A DNA stretch of 46,560 bases from Streptococcus sp. HMSC078D09 (GTDB lineage Bacteria > Bacillota > Bacilli > Lactobacillales > Streptococcaceae), in contig NZ_KV813662.1 of NCBI RefSeq assembly GCF_001813675.1, forward strand, positions 159,652 through 206,211, given 5' to 3'. A program made the position numbers and the translations under genes. The notes under the pieces are model-generated. The model made no database searches, was not told where the DNA came from, and saw nothing but the letters and a program-made list of their open reading frames with translations. Numbering within the stretch: the stretch's first letter is position 1; every line of letters starts with the position of its first letter. Shown piece by piece: positions 8,892 to 16,099 of this stretch.

Positions 8892-10364
8892 ATGACTAGT
8901 ATTACCATTACTAAAGGAGCCGTTGAGACGCCTATCTATTTGCGGATGTTGAATCGTCATGGTTTGATTGCAGGTGCAACAGGAACAGGAAAAACGGTTA
9001 CTCTCAAGGTCCTAACAGAAAAATTAAGCAAAGAAGGTATTCCGGTCTTTCTAGCCGATATCAAGGGAGATTTATCTGGCTTAGCCAAAGCCGGGCAATG
9101 GACGCCAAAACTGGAAGAACGCTACAAGCTTCTTGGGATCACAGATCCGTTTGAGCCACAAGCTTTCCCTGTTCGATTGTGGGACGTCTTTGGCCAAGCT
9201 GGTCATCCTGTTCGGGCGACTGTCGAAGGGATGGGGTCGTTGCTTCTTTCTCGTCTGCTTGATTTGAATGAAACCCAATCAGGAATTCTCGCAATTGTCT
9301 TTAAAGTGGCCCAAGAGAAAGATTGGCCCTTGATTGATTTGAAGGACCTACAAAGCCTTTTAAAGGAAGTCTATGAGCACAGTTCAGACTATTCAGCCCA
9401 ATATGGCAATATCACCAAACAATCTGTCGGAGCCATCCAAAGAAGTCTCTTGGTTCTTGAAGAAGAAGGAGCAGATCAGTTTTTCGGAGAGCCAGCACTT
9501 GATTTAAATGATTTCATGCAACTCGATGCATCTGGTCGTGGGTATATCAATATTCTTTCGGCTACAAAGCTCTTTCATTCACCAAAATTGTACTCAACCT
9601 TTTTGATTTGGATGCTGTCTCGTCTTTTTGAAACACTTCCAGAGGTTGGGGATCCTGAAAAGCCAAAACTGGTCTTCTTCTTTGATGAAGCGCATCTCCT
9701 CTTTAAGGATGCAAGCAAGCTCTTTCTTGAGAAGGTCGAGCAAGTGGTACGCCTGATTCGTTCGAAGGGTGTAGGGATTTACTTTATTACCCAGAATCCT
9801 CAAGATCTTCCAGAATCTGTTTTGGCACAGCTTGGAAATCGTGTTCAGCATGCGCTTCGAGCTTATACACCCAAAGAAATGAAGGCGATTAAGGTGGCTG
9901 CCCAAAGTTTTCGTCCGAATCCAGATTTTGATACAGAAACAGTGATCACAGAGTTAGGGACAGGGGAAGCCTTGGTTTCTTTCCTCAATGAAAAGGGACA
10001 GCCTAGTGTGGTTGAGCGTGCTTATATTCTCTCTCCTCAATCGAGTTTTGACCTCTTAAATGAAAGTGAACAATTGGCCTTGATCACGACATCGCCTTTC
10101 CATCAAAAGTATGCGACGACGATTGATCGAGAATCTGCCTATGAAAAATTAGCAGCTAAAGCAAGCAAGGAAGCAAAAGAAAAAGAGCAAAAAGAAGCAG
10201 AAAAGGAAGAGGCTGCAGCAGATAAGGCGGCTCAAAAACGTAGTTCGGGTCGTCCAAGAAAATCCAGTCTTGAAAAGGCGAAAAATTCCTTCTTAAGTTC
10301 CTTATTCCGGACGATTGCGCGTGAGATCGCTAAGCTAATTATGGGCTCCTTTAAACGGAAATAA
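8892..10364 (+). CDS. HerA-like/DUF853 P-loop ATPase
   Basis: A 490-residue ATPase of the FtsK-HerA superfamily, close to the YjgR/DUF853 group. Walker A GATGTGKT is at 28-35, Walker B ends in DE at 265-266 within VFFFDEAH, and a sensor-like ITQNP with a downstream Arg-rich region follows near 300. After about residue 420 comes a Lys/Glu/Ala-rich, probably coiled or flexible stretch, then a basic C-terminal helix. There is no NurA nuclease partner nearby. Biological role is unknown; a DNA-translocase or DNA-repair role is only inferred from the superfamily. A GGGAG ribosome site precedes the ATG. Confidence 0.85.
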   Translation: MTSITITKGAVETPIYLRMLNRHGLIAGATGTGKTVTLKVLTEKLSKEGIPVFLADIKGDLSGLAKAGQWTPKLEERYKLLGITDPFEPQAFPVRLWDVFGQAGHPVRATVEGMGSLLLSRLLDLNETQSGILAIVFKVAQEKDWPLIDLKDLQSLLKEVYEHSSDYSAQYGNITKQSVGAIQRSLLVLEEEGADQFFGEPALDLNDFMQLDASGRGYINILSATKLFHSPKLYSTFLIWMLSRLFETLPEVGDPEKPKLVFFFDEAHLLFKDASKLFLEKVEQVVRLIRSKGVGIYFITQNPQDLPESVLAQLGNRVQHALRAYTPKEMKAIKVAAQSFRPNPDFDTETVITELGTGEALVSFLNEKGQPSVVERAYILSPQSSFDLLNESEQLALITTSPFHQKYATTIDRESAYEKLAAKASKEAKEKEQKEAEKEEAAADKAAQKRSSGRPRKSSLEKAKNSFLSSLFRTIAREIAKLIMGSFKRK

Positions 10365-10424
10365 GCCTTTTATGAAAAGAAAAAAACTTTTTAAAAAGAA
10401 ACCGTTTTCTCTTTCTGATAATTC

Positions 10425-10453
10425 TTGTTATTTTCAGTAGAATCTTTTATAAT
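10425..10453 (+). promoter_or_regulatory. Promoter of the serine hydrolase, probably leaderless
   Basis: TTGTTA (10425-10430), 17 bases, then perfect TATAAT (10448-10453). Only nine bases separate the -10 box from the ATG, so transcription should begin at or next to the start codon. Confidence 0.7.
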
Positions 10454-10462
10454 TAATCTCGT

Positions 10463-11530
10463 ATGAAAAAATATTTTAATCTACGCTCGATCATGATTGC
10501 GGTCAGTATTTTATTGTGCTTAGTGGGAACAAGCGCACTGGGCTACTTGCATGTTACGCAACCAACAGCATCAGCAATTGAAAAAAAAGCAAAGAAAACA
10601 AAAGAAGCAAAAGAACAAGATATCGAAAAGTCTACCCCTGAGACGAAAAAACCGCGTGTCAAATCTCCTGAAGCTAAGCAAGCAGTAGTAGATGCAGACA
10701 TGGAAACGATGAGTGCTTATGGCCTTGTCTATGATTATGCTAATAAAGGTTTAGTAGAGGTTGTCCAGGATTTCCTAGCAGAAAGTGGAATTGATCCGTC
10801 ACAAGTTGCCTTCACGTATCGCAATGCCATTACAGGAGAGCAATTTGCCATGAATGATCTTCAACCAATGACGGCAGGTAGTACCTATAAGCTACCGTTG
10901 AACATGTTGGTGGTGGATGAAGTCGCAAAGGGCAAACTCAATTTAACAGACCGGTTTGACATTACCAATACTTACTATGAATATGTAGGAGAGCATGACA
11001 ATTACGTTGCTGCCTTTGATGGAGCCATGTCTATTCCTGATATGCAGCGCTATTCATTGGTTTACTCTGAAAATACCCCAGCCTATGCCTTGGCAGATCG
11101 TTTAGGGGGGATGGAGCAAGCACGCAAGTTATTCAGTCGCTATGGTCAATCCCGTTCACCAGAAGTCAAAACCTTTAGCGAAGATAATAAAACGACAACG
11201 GATTATTACATCCATGTCTTAGAATATCTTTGGAATCATCAAGAAAAATATGCAGATTTACTAGAACTGATCGGGGAGTCTTTCCCAGGTGAGTACTATA
11301 AAAAATTCTTGCCAGATTTGGTGATTCAACAAAAACCAGGGTATGTTGCTGAAGCACTTAATGTGGATGCGATTGTCCATGAATCGACTCCTTATTTGGT
11401 TGCCATCTACACTGCAGGACTTGGAGGGACGACTCCAGAAAGTTCTGAAATCAGTGGCGTTGGTCTTTATCAATTAGGGCAACTGGCTTATGTTATCAAT
11501 GAATGGCATCGTGTCAATATGAATGAATAA
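10463..11530 (+). CDS. Exported class A beta-lactamase-like serine hydrolase
   Basis: A 355-residue protein with an N-terminal signal or anchor helix (about 8-30), a Lys/Glu-rich linker (38-75), then a domain of the beta-lactamase/transpeptidase fold. Seen: S140-T-Y-K143 matching SxxK, S202-E-N204 matching SxN, and K291-P-G where penicillin-binding proteins have KTG. Such proteins occur in streptococci with no proven resistance role, so a cell-wall hydrolase or a penicillin-interactive function is more likely than true beta-lactamase activity. There is no ribosome site before the ATG, in line with a leaderless message. It is monocistronic. Confidence 0.82.
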   Translation: MKKYFNLRSIMIAVSILLCLVGTSALGYLHVTQPTASAIEKKAKKTKEAKEQDIEKSTPETKKPRVKSPEAKQAVVDADMETMSAYGLVYDYANKGLVEVVQDFLAESGIDPSQVAFTYRNAITGEQFAMNDLQPMTAGSTYKLPLNMLVVDEVAKGKLNLTDRFDITNTYYEYVGEHDNYVAAFDGAMSIPDMQRYSLVYSENTPAYALADRLGGMEQARKLFSRYGQSRSPEVKTFSEDNKTTTDYYIHVLEYLWNHQEKYADLLELIGESFPGEYYKKFLPDLVIQQKPGYVAEALNVDAIVHESTPYLVAIYTAGLGGTTPESSEISGVGLYQLGQLAYVINEWHRVNMNE

Positions 11531-11535
11531 TCGAC

Positions 11536-11567
11536 AAAAGGTCTGAGGGTTGCTCAGGCCTTTTATT
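11536..11567 (+). terminator. Intrinsic terminator after the serine hydrolase gene
   Basis: AAAAGGTCTGAG and CTCAGGCCTTTT pair with one wobble around GGTTG and end in a T-rich tail. Confidence 0.8.
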
Positions 11568-11654
11568 CTATCAAAGTAGGATGAAATTCACTTGGTGTTT
11601 CGAATTACTTTTCTGTTCTAAAGAGACTTCTTTCCCTTTTCTATAAAAAGTATG

Positions 11655-11671
11655 TTATACTACTAATAGTA
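11655..11671 (+). promoter_or_regulatory. flp -10 region and adjacent palindrome
   Basis: TATACT (11656-11661) is a likely -10 box, with a poor -35 region upstream. It runs into the perfect inverted repeat TACTA-A-TAGTA (11661-11671), which lies over the expected start of transcription and could be an operator. Confidence 0.4.
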
Positions 11672-11689
11672 ATAAGAGGAAGTATAGAC

Positions 11690-12379
11690 ATGATTACAAA
11701 GGAAGATTACCAGTTGCTCCGCTCGCATCCAGCCTTTTCTGCGCTACCAGTGGAGCTATTTGATAAATTAGCTGTTGAAATTCATGCCAGGGATATCCCT
11801 AAAGGACAAATTTTATTTTATGCAGGAGATAGGCGGGAGCGCATTTTTCTTCTGACAAAAGGCTTTGCTCGCATTGAGCAATTCGATTCGTCTGATCAAT
11901 TTTCCTATATGGATTATATCAAGAAAGGGGCCCTGTTCCCTTATGGTGGGATGTTCCAGGATGAGCGTTACCACTATACAGCTAGTGCGGTGACGGATTT
12001 GCGTTGTTTCGTGATTCCCGTCAACCTCTATGAATTATATGCCCAAGAGAGTAAGGAGCAGTTGCTCTTTATTATGAGAAAGCTCTCCTCCATCCTAGAA
12101 TTTCAAGAGTTGCGCTTGCGCAATGTCGTGACAGCTAGTGCCAGTGAGCGCGTGATTCAATCCTTAGCCATTCTGTGCAAGGACTATGAAGGTCTAGGAA
12201 ATCAGCTTCCATTTCCAATTAGTATGAAGGAAATGGCCAAATTAGCAGCCACAACTAGAGAAACCGTCAATCAAGTTTTAAAGAAACTCATCGATTCTCA
12301 TAAGATCCAGTATGAGAGAAAACAACTAACTTTTCTAGATACAGCCTACTTTTTAAAAAGTTTTGAAGAGATCAACTAA
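11690..12379 (+). CDS. flp: Crp/Fnr family regulator of the arginine deiminase operon (Flp)
   Basis: A 229-residue regulator with an N-terminal cyclic-nucleotide-binding-type beta barrel (about 15-125), a dimerisation helix (about 120-150) and a C-terminal Crp-type winged helix (about 150-218; recognition region MKEMAKLAATTRETVNQVLKK near 179-199). Only Cys106 and Cys163 are present, so the N-terminal Fe-S cysteine set of true FNR is absent. In S. gordonii and S. suis the equivalent gene beside arcA activates the operon; the same role is inferred here from position and family. A GAGGAAG ribosome site precedes the ATG. Confidence 0.85.
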   Translation: MITKEDYQLLRSHPAFSALPVELFDKLAVEIHARDIPKGQILFYAGDRRERIFLLTKGFARIEQFDSSDQFSYMDYIKKGALFPYGGMFQDERYHYTASAVTDLRCFVIPVNLYELYAQESKEQLLFIMRKLSSILEFQELRLRNVVTASASERVIQSLAILCKDYEGLGNQLPFPISMKEMAKLAATTRETVNQVLKKLIDSHKIQYERKQLTFLDTAYFLKSFEEIN

Positions 12380-12402
12380 TTCGTTGATCTTTTTTTTTTT
12401 TT
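12369..12402 (+). terminator. Intrinsic terminator at the end of flp
   Basis: AGATCAAC and GTTGATCT pair around TAATTC and are followed by T12. The 5' arm includes the last codons of flp. It separates flp from arcA transcription. Confidence 0.9.
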
Positions 12403-12407
12403 ACAAA

Positions 12408-12421
12408 AAAATATATATTCA
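12408..12421 (+). promoter_or_regulatory. Possible ArgR/ARG box upstream of arcA
   Basis: On the minus strand TGAAT-ATAT-ATTTT matches eight of ten half-site bases of the TGAAT-N4-ATTCA arginine box. The region is AT-rich, so chance similarity is possible. Confidence 0.3.
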
Positions 12422-12482
12422 TAAAAATAATATAAAAGGCAAAATATGCAAAGAAAACGCTTCATATTAACTAAAAAATAGG

Positions 12483-12532
12483 AAGGATTCAAAAAAACGC
12501 CAAATTCTTTGCATTCAAAAAGTAGAATCCTT
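12483..12532. repeat. Eight-base inverted repeat before the arcA promoter
   Basis: AAGGATTC (12483-12490) and its exact complement GAATCCTT (12525-12532) flank 34 bases. It ends at the -35 region, so it acts at the DNA level if at all. A further pair AATATG (12443-12448) and CATATT (12463-12468) lies upstream around a weak cre-like core. Confidence 0.5.
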
Positions 12533-12562
12533 TGTGAAAGCGGTACCAATAAAGAATATAAT
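12532..12562 (+). promoter_or_regulatory. arcA promoter
   Basis: Perfect TATAAT at 12557-12562. The -35 region is poor (TTGTGA at 12532 with 19 bases, or GTGAAA at 12534 with 17), as expected of a promoter that needs an activator. Confidence 0.7.
12535..12548 (+). promoter_or_regulatory. cre site (CcpA) over the arcA -35 region
   Basis: TGAAAGCGGTACCA matches the catabolite-responsive element TGNNARCGNTNNCA at every fixed position. Its location on the -35 box predicts CcpA/HPr-Ser-P repression, as shown for arcA in S. gordonii. Confidence 0.85.
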
Positions 12563-12575
12563 AACAATTGTAATA

Positions 12576-12591
12576 AGCTTGTGAACAAGCT
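12576..12591 (+). promoter_or_regulatory. Perfect palindrome in the arcA leader
   Basis: AGCTTGT-GA-ACAAGCT, seven-base arms with a two-base centre, just downstream of the expected transcription start and 12 bases before the ribosome site. It contains TTGTGA, a half-site-like sequence of Crp/Fnr proteins. It could be an operator or, with a larger loop, an RNA element. Confidence 0.55.
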
Positions 12592-12614
12592 CAAAGAAAA
12601 AAGGAGGACTATAG

Positions 12615-13844
12615 ATGTCTACACACCCAATTCATGTTTTCTCAGAAATTGGAAAACTGAAAAAAGTAATGTTGCACCGTCCAGGTAAAGAGTTGGAAAA
12701 CTTGATGCCTGACTATCTAGAGCGTCTTCTTTTTGATGATATTCCATTCTTGGAAGATGCTCAAAAAGAACACGACAATTTTGCTCAAGCACTTCGTAAC
12801 GAAGGAATCGAAGTACTTTATCTTGAGCAGTTGGCTGCTGAATCATTGACTTCTCCAGAAATTCGTGATCAGTTCATCGAAGAATACCTTGAAGAAGCGA
12901 ACATTCGTGGACGCCAAACAAAAATTGCGATCCGTGAATTGCTTCACAGCATTGAAGACAACCAAGAATTGGTTGAAAAAACAATGGAAGGGGTTCAAAA
13001 AGCTGAACTTCCAGAAATTCCTGAAGAAGCAAAAGGATTGACAGACCTTGTTGAATCTGACTATCCATTTGCTATCGACCCAATGACAAACTTGTACTTC
13101 ACACGTGACCCATTTGCAACAATTGGTAATGCAGTATCATTGAACCACATGTACGCAGATACACGTAACCGTGAAACTTTGTATGGTAAATACATCTTCA
13201 AATACCACCCAGTTTACGGTGGAAAAGTTGAACTTGTCTACAACCGTGAAGAAGATACTCGTATCGAAGGTGGAGATGAGTTGGTACTTTCTAAAGATGT
13301 ATTGGCAGTTGGTATCTCACAACGTACTGATGCTGCATCAATCGAAAAATTGTTGGTAAACATCTTCAAGAAGAACGTTGGCTTCAAGAAAGTATTGGCC
13401 TTCGAATTTGCTAACAACCGTAAATTCATGCACTTGGATACAGTATTCACAATGGTGGACTACGATAAATTCACCATCCACCCAGAAATCCAAGGTAACC
13501 TTCGCGTCTTCTCTGTAACTTATGAAAACGAACAATTGAAGATCGTTGAAGAAAAAGGTGATTTGGCTGAATTGCTTGCTGAAAACCTTGGTGTTGAAAA
13601 AGTTACATTGATTCCATGTGGAGGTGGCAACGTCGTTGCTGCTGCACGTGAACAATGGAACGACGGATCAAATACTCTTACAATCGCACCTGGTGTGGTA
13701 GTCGTATACGATCGTAACACAGTCACAAACAAGAAATTAGAAGAATACGGACTTCGTTTGATTAAGATCCGCGGAAGTGAATTGGTTCGCGGTCGTGGTG
13801 GACCTCGTTGTATGTCAATGCCATTTGAACGTGAAGAAATCTAA
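12615..13844 (+). CDS. arcA: Arginine deiminase (ArcA)
   Basis: Cytoplasmic hydrolase converting arginine to citrulline and ammonia, first step of the ADI pathway. Seen: substrate loop [10 protein letters not shown] (about 157-166), catalytic H273 and D275 in MHLDTVFTM, and nucleophile C399 in the C-terminal [10 protein letters not shown]. The 409-residue length is standard. A strong AAAAAGGAGG ribosome site precedes the ATG. Codon use is highly biased towards preferred codons, as in arcB. In oral streptococci this pathway raises pH and supplies ATP; this role is known of the family. Confidence 0.98.
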   Translation: MSTHPIHVFSEIGKLKKVMLHRPGKELENLMPDYLERLLFDDIPFLEDAQKEHDNFAQALRNEGIEVLYLEQLAAESLTSPEIRDQFIEEYLEEANIRGRQTKIAIRELLHSIEDNQELVEKTMEGVQKAELPEIPEEAKGLTDLVESDYPFAIDPMTNLYFTRDPFATIGNAVSLNHMYADTRNRETLYGKYIFKYHPVYGGKVELVYNREEDTRIEGGDELVLSKDVLAVGISQRTDAASIEKLLVNIFKKNVGFKKVLAFEFANNRKFMHLDTVFTMVDYDKFTIHPEIQGNLRVFSVTYENEQLKIVEEKGDLAELLAENLGVEKVTLIPCGGGNVVAAAREQWNDGSNTLTIAPGVVVVYDRNTVTNKKLEEYGLRLIKIRGSELVRGRGGPRCMSMPFEREEI

Positions 13845-13856
13845 TAGAGAAGACCG

Positions 13857-13882
13857 AGAGCTGGTCGTTGAGGATCAGCTCT
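13857..13882 (+). ncRNA. Hairpin between arcA and arcB
   Basis: AGAGCTGGTC pairs with GATCAGCTCT (ten pairs, one wobble) around GTTGAG, followed by a broken T-rich tail TTCTTCTT. It could be a leaky terminator or a stabiliser of the arcA message. Confidence 0.6.
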
Positions 13883-13928
13883 TTCTTCTTACTGATCAAT
13901 ACTAGAAAGAAAATAGGAGACAATTAGA

Positions 13929-14945
13929 ATGACAAATTCAGTGTTCCAAGGACGTAGCTTCTTGGCAGAAAAAGACTTTACACGTGCAGAGTTAGAATAC
14001 CTTATCGGACTTTCAGCTCACTTGAAAGACCTTAAAAAACGCAACATTGAACACCACTATCTTGCTGGTAAAAACATCGCGCTTTTGTTTGAAAAAACTT
14101 CAACTCGTACTCGTGCTGCCTTCACAACAGCAGCTATTGACCTTGGTGCTCACCCAGAATACCTAGGTGCAAACGACATCCAACTTGGTAAAAAAGAATC
14201 TACAGAAGATACTGCTAAAGTTCTTGGACGTATGTTTGATGGTATTGAATTCCGTGGTTTCAGCCAACGTATGGTTGAAGAATTGGCTGAATTCTCAGGT
14301 GTTCCAGTATGGAATGGTTTGACTGACGAATGGCATCCAACTCAAATGCTTGCAGACTACTTGACAGTTCAAGAAAACTTTGGACGTTTGGAAGGTTTGA
14401 CACTTGTATACTGTGGTGATGGACGTAACAACGTTGCGAACAGCCTTCTTGTAACAGGTGCTATCCTTGGTGTGAACGTACACATCTTCTCACCAAAAGA
14501 ACTCTTCCCAGAAAAAGAAATCGTTGAATTAGCAGAAGGATTTGCAAAAGAAAGTGGCGCTCATATCTTGATCACTGAAGATGCCGACGAAGCAGTGAAA
14601 GGTGCAGACGTACTTTACACTGACGTTTGGGTATCAATGGGTGAAGAAGACAAATTTGCAGAACGTGTTGCCCTTTTGAAACCTTACCAAGTAAACATGG
14701 ATTTGATTAAGAAAGCTGATAACGAAGACTTGATCTTCTTGCACTGCTTGCCAGCCTTCCACGATACAAATACTGTTTACGGTAAAGATGTTGCTGAAAA
14801 ATTCGGCGTAGAAGAAATGGAAGTTACTGACGAAGTGTTCCGCAGCAAATATGCTCGTCAATTTGACCAAGCTGAAAATCGTATGCACACAATTAAAGCG
14901 GTTATGGCAGCTACTCTTGGTAACTTGTACATTCCAAAAGTTTAA
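13929..14945 (+). CDS. arcB: Catabolic ornithine carbamoyltransferase (ArcB)
   Basis: Splits citrulline with phosphate into ornithine and carbamoyl phosphate, second step of the ADI pathway. Carbamoyl-phosphate loop STRTR (about 57-61), HPTQ (about 137-140) and the HCLPAFHD ornithine/catalytic loop (about 273-280) are present. The 338-residue length fits catabolic enzymes. A TAGGAG ribosome site precedes the ATG. Biased codon use matches arcA, suggesting that both are made in large amounts. Followed by a strong terminator-like hairpin before arcC. Confidence 0.97.
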   Translation: MTNSVFQGRSFLAEKDFTRAELEYLIGLSAHLKDLKKRNIEHHYLAGKNIALLFEKTSTRTRAAFTTAAIDLGAHPEYLGANDIQLGKKESTEDTAKVLGRMFDGIEFRGFSQRMVEELAEFSGVPVWNGLTDEWHPTQMLADYLTVQENFGRLEGLTLVYCGDGRNNVANSLLVTGAILGVNVHIFSPKELFPEKEIVELAEGFAKESGAHILITEDADEAVKGADVLYTDVWVSMGEEDKFAERVALLKPYQVNMDLIKKADNEDLIFLHCLPAFHDTNTVYGKDVAEKFGVEEMEVTDEVFRSKYARQFDQAENRMHTIKAVMAATLGNLYIPKV

Positions 14946-14971
14946 GACTTTATAACCGTATACCAACAGCT

Positions 14972-15013
14972 ATAGGGGCTGGACTGCTAGCTTTAGTCCT
15001 GCCCCTATTTTTT
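14972..15013 (+). terminator. Strong intrinsic terminator between arcB and arcC
   Basis: ATAGGGGCTGGACT pairs with AGTCCTGCCCCTAT (13 of 14) and is followed directly by T6. Only 17 bases separate it from the arcC ATG, so no promoter fits between them. Confidence 0.85.
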
Positions 15014-15030
15014 ATAGAAAGGGAAAACTT

Positions 15031-15975
15031 ATGTCAAGAAAAATCGTCGTTGCTTTGGGAGGAAATGCTATTCTCTCATCTGATCCTTCTGCTCAAGCTC
15101 AACAAGAAGCGCTTGTAGAAACAGCAAAACACTTAGTCAAATTAATCAAAAACGGGGATGACTTGATCATCACTCACGGAAATGGTCCTCAAGTAGGGAA
15201 CCTCTTGCTTCAACACTTGGCAGCAAACTCTGAAAAGAACCCAGCTTTCCCACTTGATTCTTTAGTTGCTATGACCGAAGGAAGCATTGGCTACTGGCTT
15301 CAAAATGCTCTTCAAAATGCTCTTCATGAAGAAGGAATCGAAAAAGATGTGGCTTCTGTTGTGACACAAGTCGTTGTTGATAAGAACGACCCAGCTTTCG
15401 TTAACCTCAGCAAACCAATCGGTCCTTTCTACTCAGAAGAAGAAGCAAAAGCAGAAGCTGAAAAATCTGGAGCAACCTTCAAAGAAGATGCTGGTCGTGG
15501 CTGGCGTAAAGTTGTTGCTTCACCAAAACCAGTGGATATCAAAGAAATCAATACCATTCGTACTTTGTTGAACGACGGTCAAGTCGTTGTGGCAGCCGGT
15601 GGTGGCGGTATCCCAGTTGTGAAAGAAGCAGATGGTAGCTTATCTGGTGTTGAAGCGGTCATCGATAAAGACTTCGCCTCTCAACGTTTGGCTGAATTAG
15701 TAGAAGCAGACCTCTTCATCGTCTTGACTGGTGTCGATTATGTCTTTGTGAACTACAACAAACCAGACCAAGCAAAATTGGAACATGTTAATGTGGCTCA
15801 ATTGGAAGAATATATCAAGCAAGACCAATTTGCACCAGGAAGCATGCTTCCTAAAGTGGAAGCTGCCATTGCCTTCGTCAATGGTCGCCCAGAAGGAAAA
15901 GCAGTTATTACATCACTTGAAAACCTTGGCGCTTTGATTGAGTCTGAAAGTGGAACAATCATCCAAAAAGACTAA
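15031..15975 (+). CDS. arcC: Carbamate kinase (ArcC)
   Basis: Third ADI enzyme: transfers phosphate from carbamoyl phosphate to ADP, giving ATP and carbamate that decays to CO2 and ammonia. Amino-acid-kinase fold seen from [10 protein letters not shown] (about 5-14), [10 protein letters not shown] (about 49-58), [10 protein letters not shown] (about 189-198) and a lysine-containing VIDKD segment (about 211-215). The 314-residue length is usual. A GAAAGGGA ribosome site precedes the ATG. Transcription must read through the terminator after arcB or start inside arcB. Confidence 0.97.
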   Translation: MSRKIVVALGGNAILSSDPSAQAQQEALVETAKHLVKLIKNGDDLIITHGNGPQVGNLLLQHLAANSEKNPAFPLDSLVAMTEGSIGYWLQNALQNALHEEGIEKDVASVVTQVVVDKNDPAFVNLSKPIGPFYSEEEAKAEAEKSGATFKEDAGRGWRKVVASPKPVDIKEINTIRTLLNDGQVVVAAGGGGIPVVKEADGSLSGVEAVIDKDFASQRLAELVEADLFIVLTGVDYVFVNYNKPDQAKLEHVNVAQLEEYIKQDQFAPGSMLPKVEAAIAFVNGRPEGKAVITSLENLGALIESESGTIIQKD

Positions 15976-16039
15976 TGAAAAATTAGGAAAAAACTAGTAT
16001 TTTAAAGCTTATTGTGATAGAATAAATCTATAGGTAAGC

Positions 16040-16064
16040 GTTTTACAAGATGCTCTTGTAAAAC
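16040..16064 (+). ncRNA. Perfect hairpin between arcC and arcD
   Basis: GTTTTACAAGA pairs over all eleven bases with TCTTGTAAAAC around a three-base loop TGC. No T-run follows, so it is a processing or stability element, or an operator, rather than a terminator. A poor promoter-like TAGAAT lies just upstream at 16018-16023. Confidence 0.65.
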
Positions 16065-16099
16065 ATCACTCACACTTTGTTGCGTTAGGAGGAAGACAA

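Noticed and set aside
10380..10420. Terminator after the HerA-like gene
   Set aside because: A/T-rich with only short imperfect pairing; no convincing stem with T-run could be drawn.
12448..12465. Second cre (GAAAACGCTTC core) upstream of arcA
   Set aside because: Three mismatches to the consensus including the 3' CA; mentioned only as a weak cre-like core.
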